Assembly: GCA_963667605.2 (NCBI GenBank) | Contig: CAXXUZ010000003.1 | Location: 1,550,001 to 1,614,000 of the forward strand | DNA: 64,000 nucleotides | Direction of reading: 5' to 3' | DNA from: JADLGL01 sp963667605 | GTDB taxonomy: Bacteria > Pseudomonadota > Alphaproteobacteria > Rhizobiales > Kaistiaceae | In this document: positions 9,389 to 17,060 of the stretch, in pieces | Layout of the letters: each line of letters begins with the position of its first letter | Position numbering within the stretch: the stretch's first letter is position 1 | The notes under the pieces: generated by a model | Told to the model about the DNA's origin: nothing | Databases searched by the model: none | The model's input: only the letters and a program-made list of their open reading frames with translations | Translations under genes and position numbers: made by a program

Positions 9389-9684
9389 TTGGTCGCCCTC
9401 GTGTTCTCGAAGTTGAATGTGTCGAGATAGCGGACTTTCCTGCTCGCTATTTGAACCGACATTCCCCAGATGACATCCAAATTCGCGGAAATCGTACCAC
9501 GGCCCCATCTCCAAGGGTACTCTGTTCCCATTGCAGCCATCCGATGATATGATTTTGGTAATCGGCCAGCGCGTGGAAGGCCATTTGGTCGTTTCTCTTG
9601 CCATCCAGACACACCTCCCGTGTCGCAATCTCCTTGCCGTCGATTCCCTCGGCCTACGCCGGAGCGGGTCTTCGTCGTAGATCA

Positions 9685-9933
9685 TCAATCAGGCTCAAGA
9701 TTTTCTGGAACATTCCGGTATGTGATCCGGTGTTGGAAGGCGCGGGACGCGAACGATTCAAGCCGGTCGAGAGTATGGTTCTCGACGTTGCCTTCATTAA
9801 GCCGGAACGTGCATTCGTTCGCGTAGCGGGCCAGATGTTTGACGGAGACGTGATGCCAAGTACTGTGAATGCCGCGCTTTAGCAACGTCCACATCGACTC
9901 AGTGCCGTTGATGTGAATCTCGCCGTCCCGGAC
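9685..9933 (-). mobile_element. IS1595-family (ISXO2-like) transposase, C-terminal fragment
   Basis: The last 82 codons carry VRDGEIHINGTESMWTLLKR (the N-x-x-E catalytic segment), then HHVSVKHLARYANECTFRLN and LDRLESFASRAFQHRITYR, which is the end of an ISXO2-like DDE transposase. The zinc ribbon and first two catalytic Asp residues are gone; upstream of 9933 the frame is only antisense of the endolysin region. The 296 bases between this relic and the GmrSD start (9389-9684) show no gene I can support. The fragment forms the right border of the defence block and may be what is left of the element that brought it. Confidence 0.75.
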
Positions 9934-9995
9934 TTGCGGCGGCATTTCAAAGCACGCTCTGACTGTGCGTTGCGGCGCGTCGACGCTCGGCCATT

Positions 9996-10910
9996 GTGCC
10001 CCGCATGGTTGCCGAGAATCTTCCTGCTGCGCTGGACGAAACCTGGGGCCACGAGGGCGGTCTGTCGCTCGACCCAAACGATCGCGGCAATTGGACCGGC
10101 GGCAAGAAAGGTGTCGGTGAACTCAAGGGCACGAAATACGGCATCGCCGCCCACGCCTATCCATATCTCGACATCCGAAATCTGACCCGGGCCGCCGCCG
10201 CCCAGTTCTACCGCCAAGATTATTGGAACAGGGTGTGGGGCGACGACCTTCCGAGCGGGCCCGACGTCGTCACCTTCGATGGCGCAATCAATAGCGGGCC
10301 TGGCCGATCGATCAAATGGCTGCAGGGCGCGATCGGCACCAAGGCCGATGGTGGCTTCGGGCCAAAGACCATGGCGGCGGTTGAGGCCGTCACCGACTGG
10401 CCGGCCGCGATCAAGCGGATGACGGCCAAAAGGCTGTCGTTCCTGCAGGGGCTGACTTCGCTGTTCAAGCGCTATGGCCGCGGCTGGACCGCCCGGGTGG
10501 CGCGGGTCGAAGCGTTCGGGCTGGGATTGGCTTTGCTGGCGCTCGGGCGCTCTCCAGCGTCGATCTCGACGGTGGCAGAGATTGAGGCGGAGACCGCAGA
10601 TCAATCGCGACGCCGCGATAATCAGAAGGCCAGCGGTGCCGGCGGTGTTGCTGCGGTCGATGGCACTGTCGCCGCGACCGGAGGCGAAGCGGCGGATGCG
10701 CCAGTGCCCCAGACCGACTGCACGCCGACCGATTGGCCAGACCTGGCCGCAATCCCCGCCGACGGCTTCCCCTGGCTGGAGCTGCTGTTGTGGGGTGTGC
10801 TGGCGGCCGCGTTGGTGGCGGCCGCCTATTTCCTGTGGCGCGCCCACGGTCAGAAAATGCGGGTGACCGCGCTCCGCTCGCTCGCCAATTCGCAAAAAGG
10901 ACAGACCTGA
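9996..10910 (+). CDS. Phage endolysin, GH108 with peptidoglycan-binding domain and C-terminal TM
   Basis: 304 residues from GTG 9996 (ATG 10005 is an alternative start). The N-terminal glycoside hydrolase 108 domain shows the catalytic Glu20 in GHEGGLSLDPNDRGNWTGG and FYRQDYWNRVWGDDLPSGPD. A PG_binding_3-like region follows (IKWLQGAIG ... GGFGPKTMAAV, about residues 105-135). The C-terminus has a single strong membrane segment (about residues 255-277, LLLWGVLAAALVAAAYFLW). It would cleave peptidoglycan for host lysis; the holin gene overlaps its stop codon. A C-terminal anchor is unusual for an endolysin. Confidence 0.85.
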   Translation: MPRMVAENLPAALDETWGHEGGLSLDPNDRGNWTGGKKGVGELKGTKYGIAAHAYPYLDIRNLTRAAAAQFYRQDYWNRVWGDDLPSGPDVVTFDGAINSGPGRSIKWLQGAIGTKADGGFGPKTMAAVEAVTDWPAAIKRMTAKRLSFLQGLTSLFKRYGRGWTARVARVEAFGLGLALLALGRSPASISTVAEIEAETADQSRRRDNQKASGAGGVAAVDGTVAATGGEAADAPVPQTDCTPTDWPDLAAIPADGFPWLELLLWGVLAAALVAAAYFLWRAHGQKMRVTALRSLANSQKGQT

Positions 10911-11437
10911 TGCCAGCGCTACTCGCCGCCGCCGCCCGTCGCCTGTTCCCGATCTTGGTCCAGTCCGGTAGCGGCCTCCTTGCCAATATCGTGCGCCGGC
11001 GGGCGCCGGGTGTCGCCACAGTGATCGAGAAGATTTCGGGCGCCTTCGGGACCGCCGCGACGGCCGACGCGATCGCCGACCGCTTTGAGAGCGCTGACGT
11101 TCCGGGGCGCGCACAACTCCTGCGGATGGTTCGAGAGGTTGAGGATGACGGGCTCGAATATTGGCAGGGGATGGTCCAGGACATCAATCTGTCGATGCGA
11201 GCCGAGATGAAGGCGAAGGACTGGCTGCAGCGCAATTGGCGGCCGATCTTCGCGCTGTCCTCGATCGTTCTGATCCCGGTCTATGTGGTGCTTCTGTTCT
11301 GGCTGCTGCTCACCGGCCGGGTTGAGGAAGGTGGCGTTTTCTCCGGCGTGTTGATGCTGCTCCTGCCGCTGCAGCTCGGCGTCCTCGGCGTCTATGCCGG
11401 GGGAAGATCCTATGAAAAGGCTCGGGGCGCCGACTGA
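10910..11437 (+). CDS. 3TM holin (gene-transfer-agent holin family)
   Basis: 175 residues; the ATG overlaps the endolysin stop (TGATG). The amphipathic N-terminal half is followed by MVQDINLSMRAEMKAKDWLQ, then RNWRPIFALSS and two hydrophobic hairpins (about residues 117-137 and 145-165). This is the pattern of the 3TM holins described for gene-transfer-agent and phage release (GTA_holin_3TM type). Its role would be to form membrane lesions that release or activate the endolysin. The four-base overlaps on both sides show that the lysis genes are translated as a coupled unit. Confidence 0.75.
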   Translation: MPALLAAAARRLFPILVQSGSGLLANIVRRRAPGVATVIEKISGAFGTAATADAIADRFESADVPGRAQLLRMVREVEDDGLEYWQGMVQDINLSMRAEMKAKDWLQRNWRPIFALSSIVLIPVYVVLLFWLLLTGRVEEGGVFSGVLMLLLPLQLGVLGVYAGGRSYEKARGAD

Positions 11438-11748
11438 TGGACGGCGACCTGATGGCGTCCATTGGGCTGTTGCTGGCGATCGCCGGCGGCATGGTCGTCC
11501 GCGACCGTTTCGTCACCAAGTCGATTCGCGATGGCGACGACCAGCTCCACAAGCGGATCAACGAGGTCAAGGATGTCTATGTTCGGCGCGACGATCTCAA
11601 CCAACACATCACCCGGCTTGAGCGAGCGGTCGAGGATGTGAAGGGCGAGCTTCGCGAAATGCGGCGCCACCACGAGCTCGTCATCACGACGATGCAGGCC
11701 AACACCGAGCTCTTGAAAACGATCGCGAAGCATCAGGCGCCGAGTTAG
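11437..11748 (+). CDS. Small membrane-anchored coiled-coil phage protein
   Basis: 103 residues; the ATG overlaps the holin stop (TGATGG). One N-terminal membrane segment (about residues 5-21) precedes a charged, heptad-like helix (residues 30-95). The layout resembles i-spanin or XhlA-like proteins that connect the inner membrane to the lysis machinery. No embedded o-spanin frame with a lipobox was found in this copy, unlike in the second lysis cassette at 28.3 kb. Function inferred from neighbours. Confidence 0.6.
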   Translation: MDGDLMASIGLLLAIAGGMVVRDRFVTKSIRDGDDQLHKRINEVKDVYVRRDDLNQHITRLERAVEDVKGELREMRRHHELVITTMQANTELLKTIAKHQAPS

Positions 11749-11833
11749 AGGCCAGTGCGTTGCGAGTGAGCGCTGGGCGGGTAAATCTCTCGCTCAAGTT
11801 CTGAACCGAAGCCGCCGCCAGGGGTAGTAGGCC

Positions 11834-12544
11834 GTGGTCAAGAAAATCGGCGAAATGCTGCCGGTCCGCACGGACTGGAACGACAACTACAAGTTCCCGA
11901 TGTTCGATTCTGGGGATCCGGCCAATCCCGATCCGCAGGGTAGCTTTTTGCAGCTCCGAACGGGCGCGGCGACCCTCACCAACAAGACGCTCGGCGCTGG
12001 CACAATCTTTTCGGTCGTGCCAACTGCATCGATCAACGCTGGCACCGTCCCCGGAGGTACGGTCGTTGCCACCGAATATGGCGATGGAACCCGCTTCCGA
12101 ACCAGCCTGGCGCTGACGGCGTTTGATGCCGGGGACAGCGGCGGCAATGCAGCCAAAGCGATCGGCGCGCTGCTTTACACCCTGCCAGCCGGCGTCATCA
12201 TGATCGAAGCTGCGCATATCGCCGTGGCTACGACCATTGCTGATGCGGTACAGACCGACACCCCGGAGATCGGCATTGGCAATGTCGTCGCCTCGGGCGT
12301 TGTCTCGGTGCTCGGCGGCACTCCTGGGTTTGAAAACGTCTACATCGGCACCGCGATCGCCGACGTGGCAGGGACGACCTACACCGGCACGAAACTACCG
12401 ACGGCTGCGGTGCCTCTGATCCTCGCGGCCGGGGATCCGCACACGCTGTATCTGAACTATGCCGACACCTGGGCCAATCTCACCGCGGAATCAGAGCTCG
12501 CCGTCACCGGAACGATCGTGCTGCTCTGGCGGTTCCTGATCTGA
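11834..12544 (+). CDS. Hypothetical phage structural protein
   Basis: 236 residues from GTG 11834. The protein is rich in Gly, Ala, Thr and Val with alternating hydrophobic residues, typical of beta-rich virion decoration or tail proteins; there are no catalytic motifs and no signal peptide. I recognise no precise family. It is the last clearly phage-structural gene before the integrase end of the prophage. Confidence 0.55.
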   Translation: MVKKIGEMLPVRTDWNDNYKFPMFDSGDPANPDPQGSFLQLRTGAATLTNKTLGAGTIFSVVPTASINAGTVPGGTVVATEYGDGTRFRTSLALTAFDAGDSGGNAAKAIGALLYTLPAGVIMIEAAHIAVATTIADAVQTDTPEIGIGNVVASGVVSVLGGTPGFENVYIGTAIADVAGTTYTGTKLPTAAVPLILAAGDPHTLYLNYADTWANLTAESELAVTGTIVLLWRFLI

Positions 12545-12726
12545 TTTCGCCTCCGGTGTGTCGGGGAGCGCCCTCACATTTGCCCGGGCGCCAAGCGACC
12601 CCAACATCATCAAAATCCACGCGGCCGTCGCCTACTGGCAGAGCGTCAAACGCTCTGCAAGCCACTCATACTCTTCAAGTTTCTGAATAGCGTGCAATAC
12701 TGACCTTTGCCTCTCTTTTCAGTTTG

Positions 12727-12743
12727 GGGATAAGCACGCCTAT
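12727..12743. repeat. Candidate left end of cargo block 2
   Basis: GGGGATAAGCACGCCTA matches the reverse complement of 15123-15139 at 12 of 17 positions, with GGGGA and ACGCCTA in the same spacing. If real, 12727-15139 is a second transposed unit. The match is imperfect and could be chance. Confidence 0.3.
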
Positions 12744-12858
12744 GATTGCGGCCGTCGCGAACAAGCTCGTCGAACAGCATCACGCCGACGCCGATATATC
12801 CTGCCGCGTCAACGCGAGACAGGCCACGGCGAGGTTGGTGGTCGTTAGCTGTGGTCAT
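12744..12858 (-). pseudogene. Truncated helix-turn-helix (AlpA/excisionase-like) gene
   Basis: From ATG 12858 the frame reads RRGLSRVDAAGYIGVGVMLF and DELVRDGR, the recognition half of the small AlpA/MerR-like HTH proteins that accompany alphaproteobacterial phage integrases. After DGR it runs into the GGGGATAAGCACGCC sequence and loses the usual VWDxxxLDxAFD tail; the open frame trails on to 12646. Normally such a gene lies beside the integrase, but here about 2.4 kb of cargo separates them. Probably the former excisionase or regulator of the prophage. Confidence 0.5.
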
Positions 12859-12863
12859 GGCGG

Positions 12864-13531
12864 CTAAGACCACCGACAGGCAGACTTAAGGGGAACCAAC
12901 AATTCGGACAGCCCAGACAGGGTAAAGGTTGCGTATTGTACGGCACCAAGTTCATCTGTTACCCGCACATAGAAGTCTGTCGCTTCCTCTAGCTGGCGAA
13001 TTATGTTAATGCTTGGTGCTCCGCCAGGCGCGAGAAACGGTCTGGTAATCCGCGCTGATTGTCCAAGCCCGTGTATCAACTGGAGCGTTGTCGCCTATAC
13101 GATATTGTATTCTCGGATTCTCACTAACGTTGATAATCATGCTGGGGAAAAGTATAAAAACGTTTGTTCTGCTCTCATAACACCGCAGACCAAGCCCCGC
13201 GATTTCGCAGTCAAACTGGCCGCAATTTGCTTCATCATTCACGCGTGACAAAAGCACGCGCGTCGATCGATCGAGGGGTGAAACATCGATTAATGAGGTC
13301 CACACACGAAGCTCTGCCATAAGGTCGGCTTCATTTGGGGCTGGATCAACAATCAATGCTAATTGGTCGAAGCAGGTAGCCGCTCTGTATCGTCAGCAAT
13401 TGCCGCCACACGACAATCGCGTCTATCGCGGCCCCTTCCTGAGCGACGGTAGGTTGGGCGATTAGCGACAGCCCAGCTAACAAGATTGAACCTCGGAGTA
13501 TGTTAGCGACCGGGGTCGTGATTTGAGACAT
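12864..13531 (-). pseudogene. TagO/VasI-like periplasmic protein, two frameshifts
   Basis: ATG 13531 follows a strong GGAGGGAG and opens a signal peptide (NILRGSILLAGLSLIAQPTVAQ). The rest is recovered by changing frame near 13355 and near 13075: VWTSLIDVSPLDRSTRVLLS, then CYESRTNVFILF, then RIQYRIGDNAPVD, then APGGAPSINIIRQLEEATDF and FTLSGLSELLVPLKSACRW. This succession matches the family annotated as type VI secretion-associated TagO/VasI, about 200-220 residues. No other T6SS gene is present, so it was more likely prophage cargo than secretion machinery. As sequenced it cannot give a full product. Confidence 0.6.
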
Positions 13532-13732
13532 TTGACTAGACTCCCTCCCTAGATCAACTGAACCATGACTACCGAGTGTATGCTGATCAGCTTGTTGCCG
13601 GCAATTGGAACGGCCTTCGCCGGGTTGTGCTGCCAGAGTTGCAGCACATTGTTCTTCCAACCATCGAAGCGCTTCACCAGCCCTGACGGAGGGTCCCTAT
13701 GATTTTATGTCAAAAGTCCGACGGCGCTCTCT

Positions 13733-14857
13733 ATGAAAATTTCACGACAGGGCATTTATCAGGCTCTTGAAGCCCGGCGACGCGCCTGCAAAAAGCGATT
13801 TCCTATGTGCTCCTTATAGTCATTCTACTGTCGATCCTCGCACTGGTGGTCGAGGAGCGCCTCCCGAATGTCTCGGAAGAATTTGCGGGTCTGCTCATTG
13901 CGCTCGACGTGATCCTCGTCGTCTTCGGTGTCGAGTACATCACCCGCCTTGCCGTTACACCAAAGCCGTGGAGATGTACGCCGTCAGTAAGGAAGGGGTC
14001 ATCGACGTACTCGCCTTTGCCGTCGGCGGTCAGCCTGGTCGTACCGGCGCTTTGGAATATCTCGTGGCTACGTGCGCTACGTCTGTTCCGTTTCCTCCGC
14101 GTGCTGAAACTCGCCGAGCAGGGTGTGCGCTCGAGAGCCCTCTGGTCCGGCATCCTCGCACGCATCGGGCCATATATTGGCGTCGCCCTCGCCTTCAAAG
14201 CGGTGGCGCTCGCTTTCGAAAAGCATGGTGGCCGGCGATCGGCGATCTCAAGACCATGCTGACAGTCGTCGGCTTTGCTATCGGCGTATTGCTGGCTACC
14301 AAGCTCGCCTCCGCACAGCGGCGGATGAACGAGGTTGAGATCGCCGTCTGCAATATCGTCGGCGCACTGAACGCACTGCGCGACAGCGTGCCAAGTGCTC
14401 TCGGCCTGAGGGAGTGGGCACTGAATCTAGAGCGGGTTCTCACCACTGGGGAGGGCACCGCGTCACTCGAGACGGCGACAAGAACGCTCGGCAGCGAGAT
14501 TGCCCGTCGGGATGCGCCGGCACCCTATGTCTTGAGCCTGCAGCAGGCCACGACCCTCGTGTTACACCGGGCCATGGCGGAGACTCCAGACGCATACGAC
14601 CGCTTCCTGCGATCTACGTCACGATTGTCTACACGATTGCCGTCATCATCGTCATGCCGGGCTTGGTTGGCTTCGTCTCGGTGGCGCTGGTAGTCTATGT
14701 CTTGGGCGGTATGTACTTCCTGATCGAGGACATGGATCGGCCCATCGATCATCAGCGTGACGCACTGATTGACGCAGATATCTCGCCGCTCTTGACCTTA
14801 AACAAGACGTGGGTTGAGCCCGTGGTCCCCGCGGAAGAAAAGTTGGCTGGTCAATGA
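13733..14857 (+). pseudogene. Ion-channel-like membrane protein, several frameshifts
   Basis: Overlapping frames assemble into one membrane protein. First comes VLLIVILLSILALVVEERLP and LDVILVVFGVEYITRLAVTP (voltage-sensor-like S1-S2), then SKEGVIDVLAFAV, then WLRALRLFRFLRVLKLAEQG (S4-like arginine ladder). The second part, GDLKTMLTVVGFAIGVLLAT, then NEVEIAVCNIVGALNALRDS and YVTIVYTIAVIIVMPGLVGF, is a different, bestrophin-like or DUF4239-like membrane region. At least four frame changes are needed (about 13790, 13970, 14035, 14230) and another near 14610. It may have been a fused channel-type effector. It lies in the same cargo region as the TagO-like gene. Confidence 0.55.
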
Positions 14858-15225
14858 TGGCGATCGGGATTCCCCGGATTGCTTCTCCCAGCCGCCGACA
14901 ATGATAGCAGAATGGGCATCCGACCGGGAATCCGGCCCTGAGCCGTCATGATAGGCTGTAGTCCGCACTTGATCGGGCTGATTTGGTGATGAGAAGCCCG
15001 ACCCGGTGACCACTCCGCATTGTGAGGGCGCACTTCGACCAGCAATAACGTCACCGGCCAGCGTGGTCAGGCCGATTCGATCCGTTGGCGCACCTGTGAA
15101 CTCGCCGCCAGCCTGAATCCGTTAGGCGTATAATTCCCCGTTTTTCCTAACGTCACCCAATGAAAACAATGACTTGTCTCAGCCTTCCAAGCTGATGACG
15201 GGGCGCTCACCCTTGGTCATCGTGC
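14858..15225. other. Gene-free stretch between channel pseudogene and integrase
   Basis: No supportable gene. The only notable content is the 19-base sequence shared with the end of cargo block 1, at 15121-15139. Confidence 0.6.
15121..15139. repeat. Second copy of the 19-base cargo-end sequence
   Basis: GTTAGGCGTATAATTCCCC is identical to 4065-4083 and in the same orientation relative to the prophage. An exact 19-base match within a window of this size is unlikely by chance (expected below about 0.01). It probably marks the right end of a second inserted unit. Confidence 0.65.
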
Positions 15226-16437
15226 TCATTCGCTCTTAGCCCTCCTGGCGGCTCTAAGGCTCGCTACACGGCGGGTCGAATCGAGCGCCGACCGGACATA
15301 GCGCGTGGTGATCTTCGGGTCCGAATGTGTCGCGTGCAGCCGCAGATCCTCGACCGTCGCGCCAGCGTCCGCGCCCTCGGTAATCCCGCCGGCCCGCGAA
15401 TCCATGTTCCAGACGCCGGGAGGAACCTCGGCGGCGGCGGCGATGTCTCGCCAATGGGACCAGAAATTGCGCTGCGAATAGGGGAGGCCGGTCGATTCCG
15501 ACACGATCAACGGCCCCACACGCCCTGCCAGGGGCTCGAACGCCTGGAGGGCGCACGACACCAACGGATAACGGGACAGGTCCCACTGGCCCAGCGTGCC
15601 GGTCTTGGATGTGGTTTTCGACAGGACGAGGTCGGGACCGATGTCGGACCAAGCGGTGCCGCCGGTCCAGCGCATCCCCCTGGCGACGATGCCCTGCACC
15701 CTGGGCGTCTCGTCGTCGATCCATTCGCCGATGACGTCGCGTTGCCGTAGGCTGAGTTCGAATTGGAGCGCCTGGGCGAGCGCGATCGAGGGGCGGCCCT
15801 GCGCGATCGCGGTCTCGATGATCGCTTTGGCCTGATCATAAGCCATCGCCACCTTGCGTGGCGCCGGCGGCGAGAAGCGCATCTTCGACAGCATCAAGGC
15901 TACCTCGGCGCACCTATGATAGCCGCTGGCGGCGCCGTAATTGCAGACGATCCGCAGGAGTTTCATGCAGTTGTAAGCGCGGCGGAGGCGTTCACTTCCG
16001 TCCGGTGTCGCCGGTTCTTTGAACACCCGATACCAGCGGGCGAAGTCCTTGCCGGTGAGGGCATCGACGCGGCGAGCTCCGTAGGCGGCGGCGATCAAAG
16101 CCAGGATCTCGTCATAGTGCCGGCTGGTGTTCCACTTCACCGCGCGGTAGGGCGAATCCTCGTCGCGCTGGTAGCAGTCGATCAGGCTTGTCAGGGTGCC
16201 GTTGAATGCCTGCTTGCCGACGCCGCGGCTGGTGAGCCATTCCTTGAGCTCGGCCGTCAGCCGCCAACAGCGAGCGCTCCGCTCCTCGTCGGTGTCGAAG
16301 TGCAGCCGAACGGTTCTGACCGGGTACTCCTTGACCAGCGGCGATTTGCTGGCATCGGAAGCGATCCAGTAAAAGGCAACGCTGCCGCCGCGCCGACGGC
16401 GGGCTCTAATTCCGGGCGCGTCTTTGTGAGCGGGCAT
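15226..16437 (-). CDS. Prophage tyrosine integrase
   Basis: 403 residues from ATG 16437 (MPAHKDAPGIRARR); the frame extends further upstream without similarity. It carries an N-terminal arm domain, a SAM-like core-binding domain (about residues 95-200) and a catalytic domain with VWNMDSRAGGITEGADAGA and LRLHATHSDPKITTRYVR supplying the second Arg, His and the Tyr nucleophile. The Arg-Ala-Gly replaces the common Arg-His-Thr, as is usual in this alphaproteobacterial phage subfamily. It catalyses site-specific integration and excision. It sits at the right edge of the prophage, beside a truncated degP, which points to that gene as the target. Confidence 0.9.
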   Translation of the reverse strand: MPAHKDAPGIRARRRRGGSVAFYWIASDASKSPLVKEYPVRTVRLHFDTDEERSARCWRLTAELKEWLTSRGVGKQAFNGTLTSLIDCYQRDEDSPYRAVKWNTSRHYDEILALIAAAYGARRVDALTGKDFARWYRVFKEPATPDGSERLRRAYNCMKLLRIVCNYGAASGYHRCAEVALMLSKMRFSPPAPRKVAMAYDQAKAIIETAIAQGRPSIALAQALQFELSLRQRDVIGEWIDDETPRVQGIVARGMRWTGGTAWSDIGPDLVLSKTTSKTGTLGQWDLSRYPLVSCALQAFEPLAGRVGPLIVSESTGLPYSQRNFWSHWRDIAAAAEVPPGVWNMDSRAGGITEGADAGATVEDLRLHATHSDPKITTRYVRSALDSTRRVASLRAARRAKSE

Positions 16438-16525
16438 GTTCGGGGTGTTTCTCACTCCGCCCCCCTGCAATAACAAGGGCCGGCAAGTACGGACCGGGAA
16501 CGGCTTTGTGCTCCTGGTGTGTCTC

Positions 16526-16816
16526 CTAGCCCGCAGGTTCTCGCCTCGTTCTGCACGAACTCGCATCAACCGGCACGATAGATGGCCAGAATGCTTGGGT
16601 TTTGGCGGCGTTGATAGGGCGAGTATGGTCCCTGGTGGTGACACGGTGGCTGGTCGAAATGCTGACGACGGCGTCGAGCAGTTCCTCGGCGAGATGCGCG
16701 ACCGATGGCTGGAGCTGCGCGGTTGCCGGAGCAACGGCAAAAACGACCCAGAAACCGATCGCGAGAGCTCGGACCAGACCGAGCCTGCCCATGCCACCAA
16801 TTGCAGCTCTTCCCAT
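16526..16816 (-). pseudogene. degP: Periplasmic serine protease DegP/HtrA, 5' fragment only
   Basis: ATG 16816, preceded by AGAGG, opens a signal peptide (LVRALAIGFWVVFAVAPATA) and then QPSVAHLAEELLDAVVSIST, the conserved start of mature DegP. Similarity ends at about codon 65 (near 16620) and the frame stops at TAG 16526. The His-Asp-Ser protease and PDZ domains are absent. It lies downstream of hflK-hflC-DUF2065, the usual alphaproteobacterial position of degP, and the integrase begins 90 bases further on. The prophage has most likely cut the gene, with its remainder expected beyond the left prophage end, outside this window. Confidence 0.7.
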
Positions 16817-16859
16817 CACCGCATTCCTCTCGATAGGCCGGCGCCGGTGGCCATCGATC

Positions 16860-17045
16860 TCAGCCGCGCAGAAGCCACACAAGCACCACTCCCAGCGACA
16901 GCGCCGCGAGTCCGAACGATCTCAGCGTCGTCTCGGGCAATTCGAGCGCAAGGCGCATCATTGCCTGCATCGACCTTGGGAAGGCGGCGTAGAGTAAGCC
17001 CTCGATCGCCAGCGCAACGCCGAGGCCGAGTAGGAGTGTGCTCAC
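16860..17045 (-). CDS. DUF2065 small membrane protein
   Basis: 61 residues with two hydrophobic segments (about 2-22 and 41-59) and the conserved LALGLVLAIEG-like start (LLGLGVALAIEGLLYAAFPR), plus RSFGLAALSLGVVLVWLLRG at the end. This is full length for the family, which typically follows hflC in Proteobacteria and whose function is unknown. It is 15 bases after the hflC stop and 43 bases before degP, in one operon. Confidence 0.9.
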   Translation of the reverse strand: MSTLLLGLGVALAIEGLLYAAFPRSMQAMMRLALELPETTLRSFGLAALSLGVVLVWLLRG

Positions 17046-17060
17046 CCGGCCTTGCTCGCC

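Noticed and set aside
9879..11114. Minus-strand 411-codon frame across the endolysin/holin region
   Set aside because: Shadow of the lysis genes; only its first bases overlap genuine transposase code in a different frame, and composition is Arg/Pro-rich.
15325..16473. Plus-strand frames opposite the integrase
   Set aside because: Integrase motifs are on the minus strand; the plus frames show no protein-like pattern.
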